DNA of 64,000 bases from Promethearchaeota archaeon (GTDB taxonomy: Archaea > Asgardarchaeota > Lokiarchaeia > Sigyniarchaeales > SOKP01), in contig JABCSY010000001.1 of NCBI GenBank assembly GCA_018238625.1, positions 45,279 to 109,278 of the forward strand, in the 5' to 3' direction. The notes beneath the pieces are model-generated. The model had not been told where the DNA came from and searched no databases. It was given only the letters and a program-made list of their open reading frames with translations. Made by a program: the position numbers and the translations under genes. This document shows, piece by piece, positions 52,360-62,113 of this stretch (the first letter of the stretch is position 1; each line of letters starts with the position of its first letter).

Positions 52360-53913
52360 TTAGATCCTCCCTTTAATTTTATCGCCTAAATATAACCCTG
52401 CGCCTATCCTCCCACTTAAGAGAGTAGTCGAAAATCCCCCACCAAAATTAGTCCATGCACCTACTTGATATAAACCTGGGATTGCGCCTCTACTTTTTAA
52501 TCGAAGTAAAGGCCCATTTGTAACATCTTGAGTAGTTCCATAGATAGCACCCTCTATATTTTTAGAATAACGGTAATACGTCAAAGGCGTTGCAGCTACA
52601 GCTACTTCGATATAATCGCGTATTTCAGGACAAATAGTATCTTCGATCAATGACACCATCCCATCTGCGATCTTGTCCTTTAAGTGGAAATATTGATCAG
52701 GCGCGATGTTTTGCCAAAGTTTACCCATTTGTAAAGTAGTTAAAACTAATTGAGTTGTTCCTGGAGGCGAAATATCTTCGTAAATGTGATTATAACAAGC
52801 AGCGACCATATATTTTGGAGGTTCCAACTTTCTGAAATTCTCGAACGCTTTATTTGTATCGTATAAATCGTTAATAAATGTTTCATGAGCTGTAAATCCT
52901 AAATCTTTATATGAGGCATTTAATCCAATGTAAACAGAAAAACCAGATGGGCCAATTTCTGGAGCATAAATCATTTTCTTATAACTATCTGGCACTACAT
53001 CTTGAGGAAGCATTTTCATGGTTGTACATATTGGATTAACGTTAGAAATAACTGCTTTACAAAGATAAACGCTCCCGTTAAGGAGTTTTACTCCGCTAAC
53101 TTTTCCATTTTCCACGAGAATACGGTCAACCAACGCGTTATATCTTATTTCACCACCGAGTTCTTCAAATGCTTGTACTAATGAAGTTGTTAAAGAATGC
53201 GATCTTCCTATTGGAAAAGCAGCGCCCCAATTTAAATAAAATATGAGCATCGCAATATAAGTATAGGCATTTGTTCTGCTTGGCGGTAATCCAATGTACC
53301 CCCATAGTTGAGAGATTACAGCCATCAATTTCTCATCTTTAAAAAATTTCTTGTATAATTCTGATAACGTAAGGCCCGAAATCCTCGGAATCCATGGGTG
53401 TTCTTTAAGCATGTCTTGTGGTGAAAATTTTCCACCTTTAGAAGCAATAAATATAATACCAGCCAAAACAGCTTTGCACATTTCCATGAATTCTTCGATC
53501 CCTCGTTTTTCAGAAGGAAATAATTCAATTAATTTGTTAGTATACTCTTCCATCCCAAGTGGAATTGTTACATCGTAACCATCGCTAAACACGCTTCGAT
53601 AAAACTCGGGAACTTGAATAAATTCTAGTCTATTTGGGACTATACCTAATTTTTCCAAGAATCGATAAAGACTGCCTCTATTATTTTTCGTTCCAATATC
53701 GCTTAACTCGTGCAATGCGCCCTCAAATTCAAACCGCCCTCTAACAAAAGAAGTAGCAAATCCTCCAGGTACGTTGTGTTTCTCAAGTAACAATACTTTT
53801 TCTCCTCTGAGAACAAGTTGACATGCAGCACCAAGTCCACCAAGTCCAGCTCCAATTACTATGACGGGGTATTTAGAAATTACTCTACTTTCATCATAAT
53901 TATTGTTATTCAT
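52360..53913 (-). CDS. Phytoene desaturase-like (CrtI/RetSat) FAD-dependent oxidoreductase
   Basis: A 517-residue flavoprotein. The N-terminal dinucleotide-binding fold is VIVIGAGLGGLGAACQLVLR, followed by LEKHNVPGGFATSFVRGRFE. The C-terminal NFGGGFSTTLLSGRIGAGLY closes the FAD site. Homologues desaturate, isomerise or saturate polyprenoid or retinoid chains. With a ferredoxin reductase gene directly downstream it could saturate rather than desaturate an isoprenoid or acyl chain. No other carotenoid gene is nearby, so carotenoid synthesis is not supported. Confidence 0.83.
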   Translation of the reverse strand: MNNNNYDESRVISKYPVIVIGAGLGGLGAACQLVLRGEKVLLLEKHNVPGGFATSFVRGRFEFEGALHELSDIGTKNNRGSLYRFLEKLGIVPNRLEFIQVPEFYRSVFSDGYDVTIPLGMEEYTNKLIELFPSEKRGIEEFMEMCKAVLAGIIFIASKGGKFSPQDMLKEHPWIPRISGLTLSELYKKFFKDEKLMAVISQLWGYIGLPPSRTNAYTYIAMLIFYLNWGAAFPIGRSHSLTTSLVQAFEELGGEIRYNALVDRILVENGKVSGVKLLNGSVYLCKAVISNVNPICTTMKMLPQDVVPDSYKKMIYAPEIGPSGFSVYIGLNASYKDLGFTAHETFINDLYDTNKAFENFRKLEPPKYMVAACYNHIYEDISPPGTTQLVLTTLQMGKLWQNIAPDQYFHLKDKIADGMVSLIEDTICPEIRDYIEVAVAATPLTYYRYSKNIEGAIYGTTQDVTNGPLLRLKSRGAIPGLYQVGAWTNFGGGFSTTLLSGRIGAGLYLGDKIKGRI

Positions 53914-53977
53914 AAAAAAATATTCATCTGAATAATTTTTAAAGATATGTTTTTATAATAAAAAGATAGTCCTTAAA

Positions 53978-54799
53978 TTATCGCCCAATAAAAACGGGAT
54001 CTCTTTTTTCCTTTAAGGAATTCATCGATTCGTTGAAATCTTTTGTTCTAAATACTTTTTTTAATCCCTTATTTTCTAAATCCAATGTTTTATCTAAGAT
54101 ATCAATAAAGTAAGCGTGCATGGTTTTTTTCATTAACTTAATTGACAAATATGGCCCCTTAGGCGGTATCAATCTAAGTGCCTGTTCTCGAGCATAAGGT
54201 ATTAATTCTTCGTTAGGTAATACTTTATTTACAAGCCCAAGTTCATAAGCCTTTTGAGCGGTAATTTTATCGCCAAAATAACAAATCTCCTTTGCTTTTT
54301 GGAAACCTACTAAAAAGGGTAACATAAAAGTGGAACCAAACTCGGGGATTATTGCTCTTTTGGAAAAATAAAACCCTAACCACGCATCTTCGGCCATATA
54401 AATTAGATCAGCACCCGATAAAGGCATCGTAATAGCGCCACCTATAGCCAATCCGTTTATCGCGGCAATAACAGGTTTAGAGAATTTCCAAAGTGCCATA
54501 CTTAATTTCTTTTGGGCAATGTCCATCAGATCTATCTCTGCTCTAATCTCTTTTTGGACTTTTTCAAAGAATTTAGGCTCGAAATAACCTCCAGACGAGA
54601 AAGCATTTCCTTCTGGGTTTCCAGTAATTATAAGGACTTTAGCACTATCGTCTTTTTCCATATCTTCTAAAACAGTATAAATTTCTAAAAAAGACACGTA
54701 AGACACTGCGTTCCTTCTTTCTGGTCTATTTATCGTGATTGTACAAATACCGTTTTCTTCTTTCTCATACAGAATGTCTTCAAAATCTTCTATTTTCAT
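53978..54799 (-). CDS. Enoyl-CoA hydratase/isomerase family protein (crotonase), copy 2
   Basis: A 273-residue crotonase. NAFSSGGYFEPKFFE and INGLAIGGAITMPLSGADLI are the oxyanion-hole parts. The catalytic region FYFSKRAIIPEFGSTFMLPF has a Glu in the second position (PEFGS) but Ser/Lys in place of the first Glu, the pattern of enoyl-CoA isomerases and similar crotonases rather than hydratases. It is on the same strand as the CrtI-like gene, about 64 bases away, and downstream of the acyl-CoA ligase gene. Confidence 0.85.
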   Translation of the reverse strand: MKIEDFEDILYEKEENGICTITINRPERRNAVSYVSFLEIYTVLEDMEKDDSAKVLIITGNPEGNAFSSGGYFEPKFFEKVQKEIRAEIDLMDIAQKKLSMALWKFSKPVIAAINGLAIGGAITMPLSGADLIYMAEDAWLGFYFSKRAIIPEFGSTFMLPFLVGFQKAKEICYFGDKITAQKAYELGLVNKVLPNEELIPYAREQALRLIPPKGPYLSIKLMKKTMHAYFIDILDKTLDLENKGLKKVFRTKDFNESMNSLKEKRDPVFIGR

Positions 54800-54917
54800 T
54801 TTTAGTTCTAGAGTCTTTTTATTATTGATTTATAATAAATTTTCGTCTATTTATATTTTAAACTAGTTAGTAATTAAAAAAAAAAAAGATTATTTTAGCT
54901 TTTTCTGCTAAATAGCA

Positions 54918-56627
54918 TTATTCAGATTTTCCTTCTTCTCGTAATGCCCGTTTTAGGACCTTTCCAATTGAGGTTAATGGAATTTCTTCGCGGAAGTCCC
55001 AAATCTTTGGAACCTCGTATTTAGAAAGATTTTTCTCTGCGAACTGCATTATACTTTCTTTAACCTCTTCAGTTTCAGCAATACCTTCTTTTAATTGAAT
55101 AACTGCCTTAACGATTTCAGCGCCAGGTCTATCTGGGTTTGGAACACCGATAATTGCGAGTAATGCAATATCAGGATGTTTAGTCATTACTTCTTCGACA
55201 TGAACGCTATACACTTTAAAACCACTAACAATTAACATATCTTTAGTACGATCAACGATTTTTAAGTATCCATCTTCGTCAAAAACGCCTACATCACCAG
55301 TATGTACGTACCCATCTTTATCAAACGTTTTTGCTGTTGCTTCAGGTTTATTATGATATTGCTTAACTACTTGTGGACCTTTGATCAATATCTCTCCGGG
55401 TTCCCCAATTCCCATTTCTTTGCCAGTTTCTACATCAATAAGTTTAATGTCTGTATCAGGCAAGGGTAATCCTACGGTTCCAATCTTTTTAACGCCAAAC
55501 ATTGGGTTTACGGTAACAAGAACGGCTGTTTCGGTCATTCCATATACTTCAACAAACTTATTCTCTGTATGAAATTGTTTTTCAAATTCTCTTATTGCTT
55601 CTGGTGGAAAAGGGGCAGCACCACTTACATACAAGGAAATGTTATCTAATACTTCTGCTGGAATATTTTGCGATTTTGGATTATTTTGAATCATTAAAAA
55701 CAGAGTTGGGACGTTTCCAAAACTAGTGGGTTTCTTGTCGATCATTTCATCAATTATATGATCGGTATCTCTTGGATTTGCAATTAAAATTTGCGCGCCT
55801 CCTATATAATTTAAAAATAATCCTATTAAAAATCCAGCTATGTGAAAGAATGGGAATCCTGAAATAAGAATTTCTTTTCCCTTCTCTCTATTGAGCCATG
55901 TATCGAATTGATGTAAGTTTGACACTAAGTTTGAATGAACAATTTCCGTCCCTTTAGGAAGTCCAGTAGTTCCTCCAGTATATTGTAACAATGCTAAATC
56001 CTTTTTTGGATCGATATCCATTTTTTTTATGTCAATTTCAGTGTCTACAGCGTCTAAAAAAGGGACTACTGTTTTATTTGGCCATGGTTTCATTTTTCCT
56101 TTTGGTATCTTGCCAATTAATTTACCCAAAAGCACCTTAATTCCAGGGAGCCCCATAAATTCAGAAATATTCGTAGGAACAATAACCTTAAGCTTCGGTA
56201 AATTATCTAGAAATTGCGAAAAGACTTTTTCATAAATGATATCCATGGTAATTACAAATTTTGCGCTACAGTCTTCCAATTGATATGCTAATTCGTTAGG
56301 ACTTAAGAGCGGAGAACAACCAGAAACAGTACCTCCCGCTATATATGTTCCATAAGCAGAATATAGGTATTGAGGACAATTTGGAAGACAAATTGCTACG
56401 ACATCACCTTTTTCCAAACCATTCTTTTGTAAAAACGTTGCGAATTTCTGAGAATATTCTAATATCTCCTTAAAAAGAAATGTGCGCTCCATGAAATAAA
56501 AACCTACATTCTCGGGATATTTATTCATCGAATTAGTTAGTAAAGTTCCAAGATCTTCTGTTGGATAGGTTAGGGTGGGTGAAACATGAGCATCATAAGA
56601 TTTTAACCAAAATTTTTCTTTACTCAT
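54918..56627 (-). CDS. Acyl-CoA synthetase (AMP-forming)
   Basis: A 569-residue adenylate-forming ligase activating a fatty or aromatic acid to its CoA ester. Motifs seen are YTGGTTGLPKG (A3), YGMTETAV (A5), HTGDVGVFDEDGYLKIVDRT (A7/A8) and the catalytic Lys region TSIGKVLKRAL near the C-terminus. The length is normal for the FadD family. It opens a minus-strand run with crotonase, CrtI-like and reductase genes, probably supplying the island's substrates. Confidence 0.93.
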   Translation of the reverse strand: MSKEKFWLKSYDAHVSPTLTYPTEDLGTLLTNSMNKYPENVGFYFMERTFLFKEILEYSQKFATFLQKNGLEKGDVVAICLPNCPQYLYSAYGTYIAGGTVSGCSPLLSPNELAYQLEDCSAKFVITMDIIYEKVFSQFLDNLPKLKVIVPTNISEFMGLPGIKVLLGKLIGKIPKGKMKPWPNKTVVPFLDAVDTEIDIKKMDIDPKKDLALLQYTGGTTGLPKGTEIVHSNLVSNLHQFDTWLNREKGKEILISGFPFFHIAGFLIGLFLNYIGGAQILIANPRDTDHIIDEMIDKKPTSFGNVPTLFLMIQNNPKSQNIPAEVLDNISLYVSGAAPFPPEAIREFEKQFHTENKFVEVYGMTETAVLVTVNPMFGVKKIGTVGLPLPDTDIKLIDVETGKEMGIGEPGEILIKGPQVVKQYHNKPEATAKTFDKDGYVHTGDVGVFDEDGYLKIVDRTKDMLIVSGFKVYSVHVEEVMTKHPDIALLAIIGVPNPDRPGAEIVKAVIQLKEGIAETEEVKESIMQFAEKNLSKYEVPKIWDFREEIPLTSIGKVLKRALREEGKSE

Positions 56628-56837
56628 TAAAATTCACTTTTTTTTTTATATTAATTTTTTTTTATTGAATTTGTTAATTAATTACTTTGCTTCATTTATT
56701 TTTAAAAGTTGATATTTTTTTATTGAAAAATTAATCAATTTCTTCATATTGAAGATAGAATAATATCAATTTTAAACGAAAAATATAGGTTTAGAAACGA
56801 ATTTGATAAAAACTTGAATTTTAAAAATCTATAAAGA

Positions 56838-57887
56838 TTATAGATATTTTTTTAATACGATCCCTATCTGTTCGGTACTGTAGTTAATATCGTCTTCGGT
56901 GATTCCATAATGAGTAACAAACCTTATCTTTTCTTTACTGATATTAAAAGCTAAAATCCCAGCCTTATTGAGTGTTGTAATAATCTTAATAATTCTAACT
57001 TTTTCCAACATTTCAATTATTACAATATTAGTATCAGTGGGATATACTTTTATTGGTAAGTTGAAGCTTTTTAATCCTTGAGCAAGTATTTTAGCATTTT
57101 TATGATCTTCGTTAAGTCTTTTTATCCATTTAGGTTCTAACGCAAGAAGGCCAAATGCAGCTATAATTCCAGCTTGACGCATGCCGCCCCCAACCAACTT
57201 TCGAAACTTTCTAGCTTTTGAAATGAATTCTTTAGAACCCGCTACAATTGACCCTACGGGGCAAGATAGCCCTTTAGACAGACAAAACATTACGCTATCG
57301 ACATGTTTAGTAAATTCTGTTACTGGAACATTCAATCCAACTGCCGCGTTAAAAATCCTCGCACCATCTAAATGAAATTTTAACTCGTTTTTATCGATAA
57401 AATACCTCATACTCTTTAAAGAATCGACACCAACTATTGCACCTCCATGGTAATTATGCGTGTTCTCCGTGCATAGAAGTGTGGTTGGTGGTTTATGTAT
57501 ATCTTCTTTATCACGAATTAAAGTTTGAAGTTGTTCAAAAGAAGGAACTCCCCTATCTGAGGGAAATGTCCTTATCATCAAACCCCCTATTCGCGCAGCA
57601 CTCCCTACTTCGTTTCCATAAATATGACTTAGTTCTTCTAATAAAATTTCGTCTCCGGGCTTAGATTGCGAAAGAAGTGAAACTAAGTTGCCTTGAGTTC
57701 CTGAAGTTACAAGCAATGCGGCTTCTTTACCAATAACTTTCGCAGCCTTTTCTTCTAACTCATTTACAGTAGGGTCTTCTCCCATAACATCATCTCCAAG
57801 CTGAGAATTACCCATTGACTTTACAAATTCCCACATTTCAGGAGAAGGTTTGGTAACTGTGTCAGATCGTAAATCAACGATTTTCAT
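56838..57887 (-). CDS. ltaE: Low-specificity L-threonine aldolase
   Basis: A PLP enzyme cleaving threonine (or allo-threonine) to glycine and acetaldehyde. The N-terminus MKIVDLRSDTVTKPSPEMWE is characteristic; PLP-lysine K205 lies in FCLSKGLSCPVGS, and HLDGARIFNAA holds the PLP-binding Asp and Arg. The frame opens at TTG 57896 but ATG 57887 is the natural start (349 residues). Its product glycine could feed the glycine cleavage system encoded at the other end of the window. Confidence 0.94.
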   Translation of the reverse strand: MKIVDLRSDTVTKPSPEMWEFVKSMGNSQLGDDVMGEDPTVNELEEKAAKVIGKEAALLVTSGTQGNLVSLLSQSKPGDEILLEELSHIYGNEVGSAARIGGLMIRTFPSDRGVPSFEQLQTLIRDKEDIHKPPTTLLCTENTHNYHGGAIVGVDSLKSMRYFIDKNELKFHLDGARIFNAAVGLNVPVTEFTKHVDSVMFCLSKGLSCPVGSIVAGSKEFISKARKFRKLVGGGMRQAGIIAAFGLLALEPKWIKRLNEDHKNAKILAQGLKSFNLPIKVYPTDTNIVIIEMLEKVRIIKIITTLNKAGILAFNISKEKIRFVTHYGITEDDINYSTEQIGIVLKKYL

Positions 57888-58106
57888 AAATATCAATTTA
57901 ATTTAATTTAATTTAAACTGTGATAATGAATCATACTAATAAAAAATATTTAGAAGAATTATTAGAATATACTCATGGAGAAGTTTGAACCCAAATATCT
58001 AAAGTTTGAAATAAAACTAAAATTTTATTAATACTTTTTGTTATTCTTTTATCGTAATAGGGATTTGTAAGAATTAAATTGTTTCAGATTTTGAATATAA
58101 TTAAAG

Positions 58107-59261
58107 TTGCTTCAATTGAGTGAAATTAGAGAAATTCAATTTTTACTTTGTTTGACAAATATTATATTAGGATCTCAGTTAGTAATATTTTTTTTTTACC
58201 GATATCGGAAAATCAATGCTGAAAGGCTTCAATTAAATAAAATTTTATTGTCTTATGGTTCTATTTGTCTACTATCTATTATTAGCGCTTTCATTTTAAT
58301 AATAAATAGATTTTTTATATCTTCCCCTTATTTAAAAGAGATATTGACCAAATTAGGTTATATTCTCATATTTTTTTCTATAATTACTTTTTTATGCTTT
58401 ATATCATCAGAAGAATTTTCGAAAATTATAAAATTAAACATTATAAAGGTTTTAATAATCTTAAATTTTATTCCGATTATTTCAGTTATTTTAATTCCTT
58501 CAAATGTATTTATCTTTTCTTTTACAAAGATTATTGTTGTGGTTTTATATTTAGTATTATTAGGTACTTTCCAAACTAGACTTGTTATTAAGGCTAGAGG
58601 TAAGATAAAAAAACATCTTATCCAAATATTAATAGGAGGAATAATTTATTTCGGTTCGCTTTTTTTTATTATAGAGATTTTTATCCATTTATTATATCCT
58701 TTAGAAAATTCAACAAGTCTATTGTTTTTGTTTACGTTATTATTTATTGCTGGGTTTGTCACAATATTGTCAGGAGTTTTTGGCTTTCCAGCTTTCTTTG
58801 AACTAAATTGGGAAGAAAATCTTATTACTTTATTTATAGTCAATCAAAATAATAATAGTTGTTTATTTAAATACAATTTCTCTGGAATTTATCAAGAAGG
58901 GAGAATTTTGAAAGAGAAAAATGAATATTATCAAAAAAGCTTTGAAGGTATATTTTTAGGTGGAATAAACGGTATTGATAGGATAATTGCAGAAATAACC
59001 AATACTAAAAATGAAAAGATAAATAAAATTAAACGAGAAGATTCGCTAGTTTTTTTAGAATATGGATCGAATTTCTTTTCGAATATAACTTATGCTTTAA
59101 TTACAAAAAAGGATTTGAACAGTAACCTTTATTTTTTAAAATCTCTTAAAAAGAAGTTTGAATATATTTTTAAAGAAGTGTTGATTGATGATGAAGACTT
59201 CGAAGAAAAAAAGCAGTTATTCAAGAATTTTGATGTTATTATAGATGATCTTCTATTATAA
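58107..59261 (+). CDS. 7TM protein with cytosolic roadblock/longin-like domain, copy 1
   Basis: A 384-residue protein: about seven membrane helices in residues 10-222 (for example CLTNIILGSQLVIFFFY and LLFLFTLLFIAGFVTILSGV), then a soluble domain of about 160 residues beginning NWEENLITLFIVNQNNNSCL. Its strand-strand-helix layout (FEGIFLGGINGIDRIIAEIT, then DSLVFLEYGSNFFSNITYAL) resembles roadblock/longin folds. This would be a membrane receptor-like protein with a small-GTPase-regulator-type domain. The start is uncertain: no ATG, with TTG at 58107 or 58116 available before a TAA upstream. Paralogous to the next gene. Confidence 0.72.
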   Translation: MLQLSEIREIQFLLCLTNIILGSQLVIFFFYRYRKINAERLQLNKILLSYGSICLLSIISAFILIINRFFISSPYLKEILTKLGYILIFFSIITFLCFISSEEFSKIIKLNIIKVLIILNFIPIISVILIPSNVFIFSFTKIIVVVLYLVLLGTFQTRLVIKARGKIKKHLIQILIGGIIYFGSLFFIIEIFIHLLYPLENSTSLLFLFTLLFIAGFVTILSGVFGFPAFFELNWEENLITLFIVNQNNNSCLFKYNFSGIYQEGRILKEKNEYYQKSFEGIFLGGINGIDRIIAEITNTKNEKINKIKREDSLVFLEYGSNFFSNITYALITKKDLNSNLYFLKSLKKKFEYIFKEVLIDDEDFEEKKQLFKNFDVIIDDLLL

Positions 59262-59272
59262 AAGGTGTTAAA

Positions 59273-60382
59273 TTGATATTTTTAGAATTCCCTATATTAG
59301 GTGATATGAGATTTCCATTACTAATAATGGAATGGATCTCCGTGATTATAGTATTTGAAATAAGTCTTATGTTTTTAGTTCGATATAAAAAGCAAGAAAA
59401 ATCCTTAAGAAACCTTCAAGATCTCGGATATTTCATGTTATTTTTTAGTTTTTCTCTAATATATTTTTTTTTTATTTTGACCACCTTCTATTCTTCCGAT
59501 ACTATAATTTCGCCCTTCCTTATATGGAATTATGGAAGTGAGCGTATATTCTTTTTAAATATGAGTTATTTTTCATCGATTATTGCTAGTTTTGTCGCAA
59601 TTTTTTTTATTGAAAAATATAATATTTTTCTTTATAAAAGATATTTCTTTACGATAATAATGTCAATTTTTGTGTTATTTTTTTCTGTTTTATTTTTTGT
59701 TGATATTAGATATACTCAATCGATAATGTATGGATATATGTCTGTATTTGTGCTTTTTTTTATAAATTTTTTAATAAAATTTAGTAAAAAATTAATGTAT
59801 AGGGGGTTGTTTTTTTTCGTCGCAATTGCACTATTGGTCGTTGGATATGGTCTTACTACGGATTTATTGAATACTCTCTTCGGACTTGGAAGCCAAATGA
59901 TAGGCGATATTTTGCAATTGATTTCTTTATTAACGCTATCTTATTTCTTTTTTACATTAGCTGACTTTACTGAATTTGGTTGGAAAGAAAAAACTGAGGC
60001 ATTATTTTTGATAGATAAGGCTGGAATCTGTTTATATCAAAAAATCTTTAAGGAGAAAAAAGAGTTTATTAGCGAAAATTTAATTTCAGCAGCAATTTCT
60101 ATTGTTAATGATATGCTTAAAGAATTAATCGGAACGGGAAATGATAAAGGTGTTTCAATTATAAAGAAACCAAATCAAATAGTTATGATATATTCCGGTG
60201 AAAATATATCTGGAGTATTATATATAACAGAAGACTTAAACTTTCCAAAAGTAATACTCAAAGAATTTGTTGATAAATTTGAACTCTTATTTAAAAATAT
60301 CATTCAAGACCAACCAATCAAATTTCCAAGAGAGAAACTATTTAAATATACAGAAACTATTACTGAAGACTTATTTTTGTAG
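59273..60382 (+). CDS. 7TM protein with cytosolic roadblock/longin-like domain, copy 2
   Basis: A 369-residue paralogue with the same layout: seven predicted helices, then FGWKEKTEALFLIDKAGICL and a domain of about 130 residues (NLISAAISIVNDMLKELIGT, SIIKKPNQIVMIYSGENISG). The soluble part is closer to a roadblock/longin fold than copy 1. The start is TTG at 59273, five bases after AAAGGTG. Eleven bases separate it from copy 1, so they are co-transcribed and may form a heterodimer. Ligand and partner unknown. Confidence 0.72.
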   Translation: MIFLEFPILGDMRFPLLIMEWISVIIVFEISLMFLVRYKKQEKSLRNLQDLGYFMLFFSFSLIYFFFILTTFYSSDTIISPFLIWNYGSERIFFLNMSYFSSIIASFVAIFFIEKYNIFLYKRYFFTIIMSIFVLFFSVLFFVDIRYTQSIMYGYMSVFVLFFINFLIKFSKKLMYRGLFFFVAIALLVVGYGLTTDLLNTLFGLGSQMIGDILQLISLLTLSYFFFTLADFTEFGWKEKTEALFLIDKAGICLYQKIFKEKKEFISENLISAAISIVNDMLKELIGTGNDKGVSIIKKPNQIVMIYSGENISGVLYITEDLNFPKVILKEFVDKFELLFKNIIQDQPIKFPREKLFKYTETITEDLFL

Positions 60383-60561
60383 GAATAAATATTCCACTTT
60401 CATTTTATTTATTACATTTTATTCAAGCCATAGTTACTGGTTAAAAGATTCATTATATTAATTATTTAAACTTTAATAATGAATTATGTTATTTTTTTGA
60501 GAACCCAAAACTGTATCACAATCACAATATTTTTTAGTTACTCTACAAAGTGTATATTGGA

Positions 60562-61320
60562 TTACAAACCCGGAATCGCTGTACGTTTATGTACAATATC
60601 TAATAGTTTGGAAACAAGCGTGATCAGAACTAGAAAGATGACAGCAATAACGATGTAAGTAGTGAGAGAAATAAATGTTCTAGCAACAATCCAATGCGCC
60701 TCGGCAAACAATTCCTCAACTCCGATGAAATAAACAATAACCGTATACTTCGGAAGGTAGGCGGCCTCATTAGACCATGCAGGAATAACGCGTCGCAAAG
60801 CTTGAGGTAGGATAATATGACGAATTCCAGAAAAACGAGACATACCTAGTGATTGGGCAGCCATTAACTGTCCAGAACCTACGGACATAATAGCTCCACG
60901 GAAATATTCTGCTTGATACGCTGAACTATTAAGCCCTAATACAATAATTCCAATTAAAGTTCGTCGATTTAGGAGAATAAGAGTTATTTCCTTATCAAAA
61001 ATCATGAAGCTTGTTGAAAAACTCCACCTCTCTATCGGTAAATTTAAACTATAAGGGAGAAAATATAAAAGAAATAATTGTGCGATTAGAGGTGTGCCAC
61101 GCACAATCTCTATAAAGCCTGCAGAGATATCTGAAATAATACCTAAAGGATAAGATGATTTGTATAGTCGGAGAATTGCCAATATTAATCCTAGAAAAAA
61201 ACCGATTAAAATTGCCCATCCATATAACCACAATGTTAACAAGAAACCTGAAAAAATATGATCCCAATATTCCAGTACAGCAAGAATTTCCTCAATCTGT
61301 CCAGGAAGAACTTGAAACAT
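60562..61320 (-). CDS. Polar amino-acid ABC transporter permease 2
   Basis: A 252-residue HisM/GlnP-type permease. The EAA loop region contains ALGMSRFSGIRHIILPQALR-like sequence (here SLGMSRFSGIRHIILPQALR). Several membrane helices are visible (WAILIGFFLGLILAILRLY, LIAQLFLLYFLPY and others). The ATG at 61320 overlaps the upstream ATPase stop (TGATG). It ends the transporter operon. The DNA of this operon looks less AT-rich by eye than its neighbours. Confidence 0.9.
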   Translation of the reverse strand: MFQVLPGQIEEILAVLEYWDHIFSGFLLTLWLYGWAILIGFFLGLILAILRLYKSSYPLGIISDISAGFIEIVRGTPLIAQLFLLYFLPYSLNLPIERWSFSTSFMIFDKEITLILLNRRTLIGIIVLGLNSSAYQAEYFRGAIMSVGSGQLMAAQSLGMSRFSGIRHIILPQALRRVIPAWSNEAAYLPKYTVIVYFIGVEELFAEAHWIVARTFISLTTYIVIAVIFLVLITLVSKLLDIVHKRTAIPGL

Positions 61321-62111
61321 CACTCATTTTTCTCCTTTTTTGAAAGTTCTAAAAGCTTTTCGTGGCCCCCATATAATATACTAATTTGGTTTAGAAAGCG
61401 CCGAACCCTTTCAGATTTAGGAGCCGTAAAGAAATGTTCAGGTGTACCACGTTCAACGATAACACCCCCATCAAGATAGAGCATTTCTGATGAGACGGCT
61501 CTAGCAAATCCGAGTTCGTGTGTAACAACAACCATAGTCGTGCCCGCTTTAGCAAGATCTAACATTACCTGAAGAACTTCACCTATTAGTTCAGGATCTA
61601 ATGCAGAAGTAGGTTCATCAAATAAAATTACATCGGGTTCCATGACCAAGGCCCGTGCAATACCTACACGTTGTTGTTGGCCCCCAGAAAGTTCAGCAGG
61701 GTAATGATCAGCCCATTCAGCTAATCTTACACGTTGTAAAGCTTCAAGTGCCCTTTCTCGAGCTTCTTCTTTAGGTAATTTTTTCACCCGCCGAAGACCG
61801 ATGCTTACATTGTCTATTGCTTTGAGATGAGAAAATAAATTAAAATGCTGAAATACCATACCGATTTTCGCTCTCAATGCATTAATATTTGCTTTAGATT
61901 CCATTAAATTTTGTCCAGAAAGATATACTTCACCCTTATCGGGAGGTTCTAGCATATTAATACATCGAAGGAGCGTGCTCTTACCTGAACCACTAGGTCC
62001 AAAAATGACCTTGACATCTCTTTGTGCTAATTCGAAAGAGACACCCTTAAGAACATTTAAATCGTCATATGACTTCCACACATCAACTACACGTAATATA
62101 TTTTCGTTTAT
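61320..62111 (-). CDS. Polar amino-acid ABC transporter ATPase
   Basis: ATP-binding subunit of a PAAT-type importer. Walker A is GPSGSGKST, signature LSGGQQQR, and Walker [14 protein letters not shown], with the switch His in [11 protein letters not shown]. The only accepted codon near the N-terminus is GTG at 62081, which would drop (M)NENILRVVD, residues normal for this family. Read upstream, ATA at 62111-62109 lies exactly seven bases after a perfect GGAGGTG (62125-62119) and two bases after the permease stop. Starting there gives 263 residues, so AUA is the likely initiator. Confidence 0.9.
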   Translation of the reverse strand: MNENILRVVDVWKSYDDLNVLKGVSFELAQRDVKVIFGPSGSGKSTLLRCINMLEPPDKGEVYLSGQNLMESKANINALRAKIGMVFQHFNLFSHLKAIDNVSIGLRRVKKLPKEEARERALEALQRVRLAEWADHYPAELSGGQQQRVGIARALVMEPDVILFDEPTSALDPELIGEVLQVMLDLAKAGTTMVVVTHELGFARAVSSEMLYLDGGVIVERGTPEHFFTAPKSERVRRFLNQISILYGGHEKLLELSKKEKNE

Positions 62112-62113
62112 AT

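Noticed and set aside
52360..53913. Carotenoid biosynthesis locus
   Set aside because: Only one CrtI-like gene, with no phytoene synthase or other carotenoid genes in the window.
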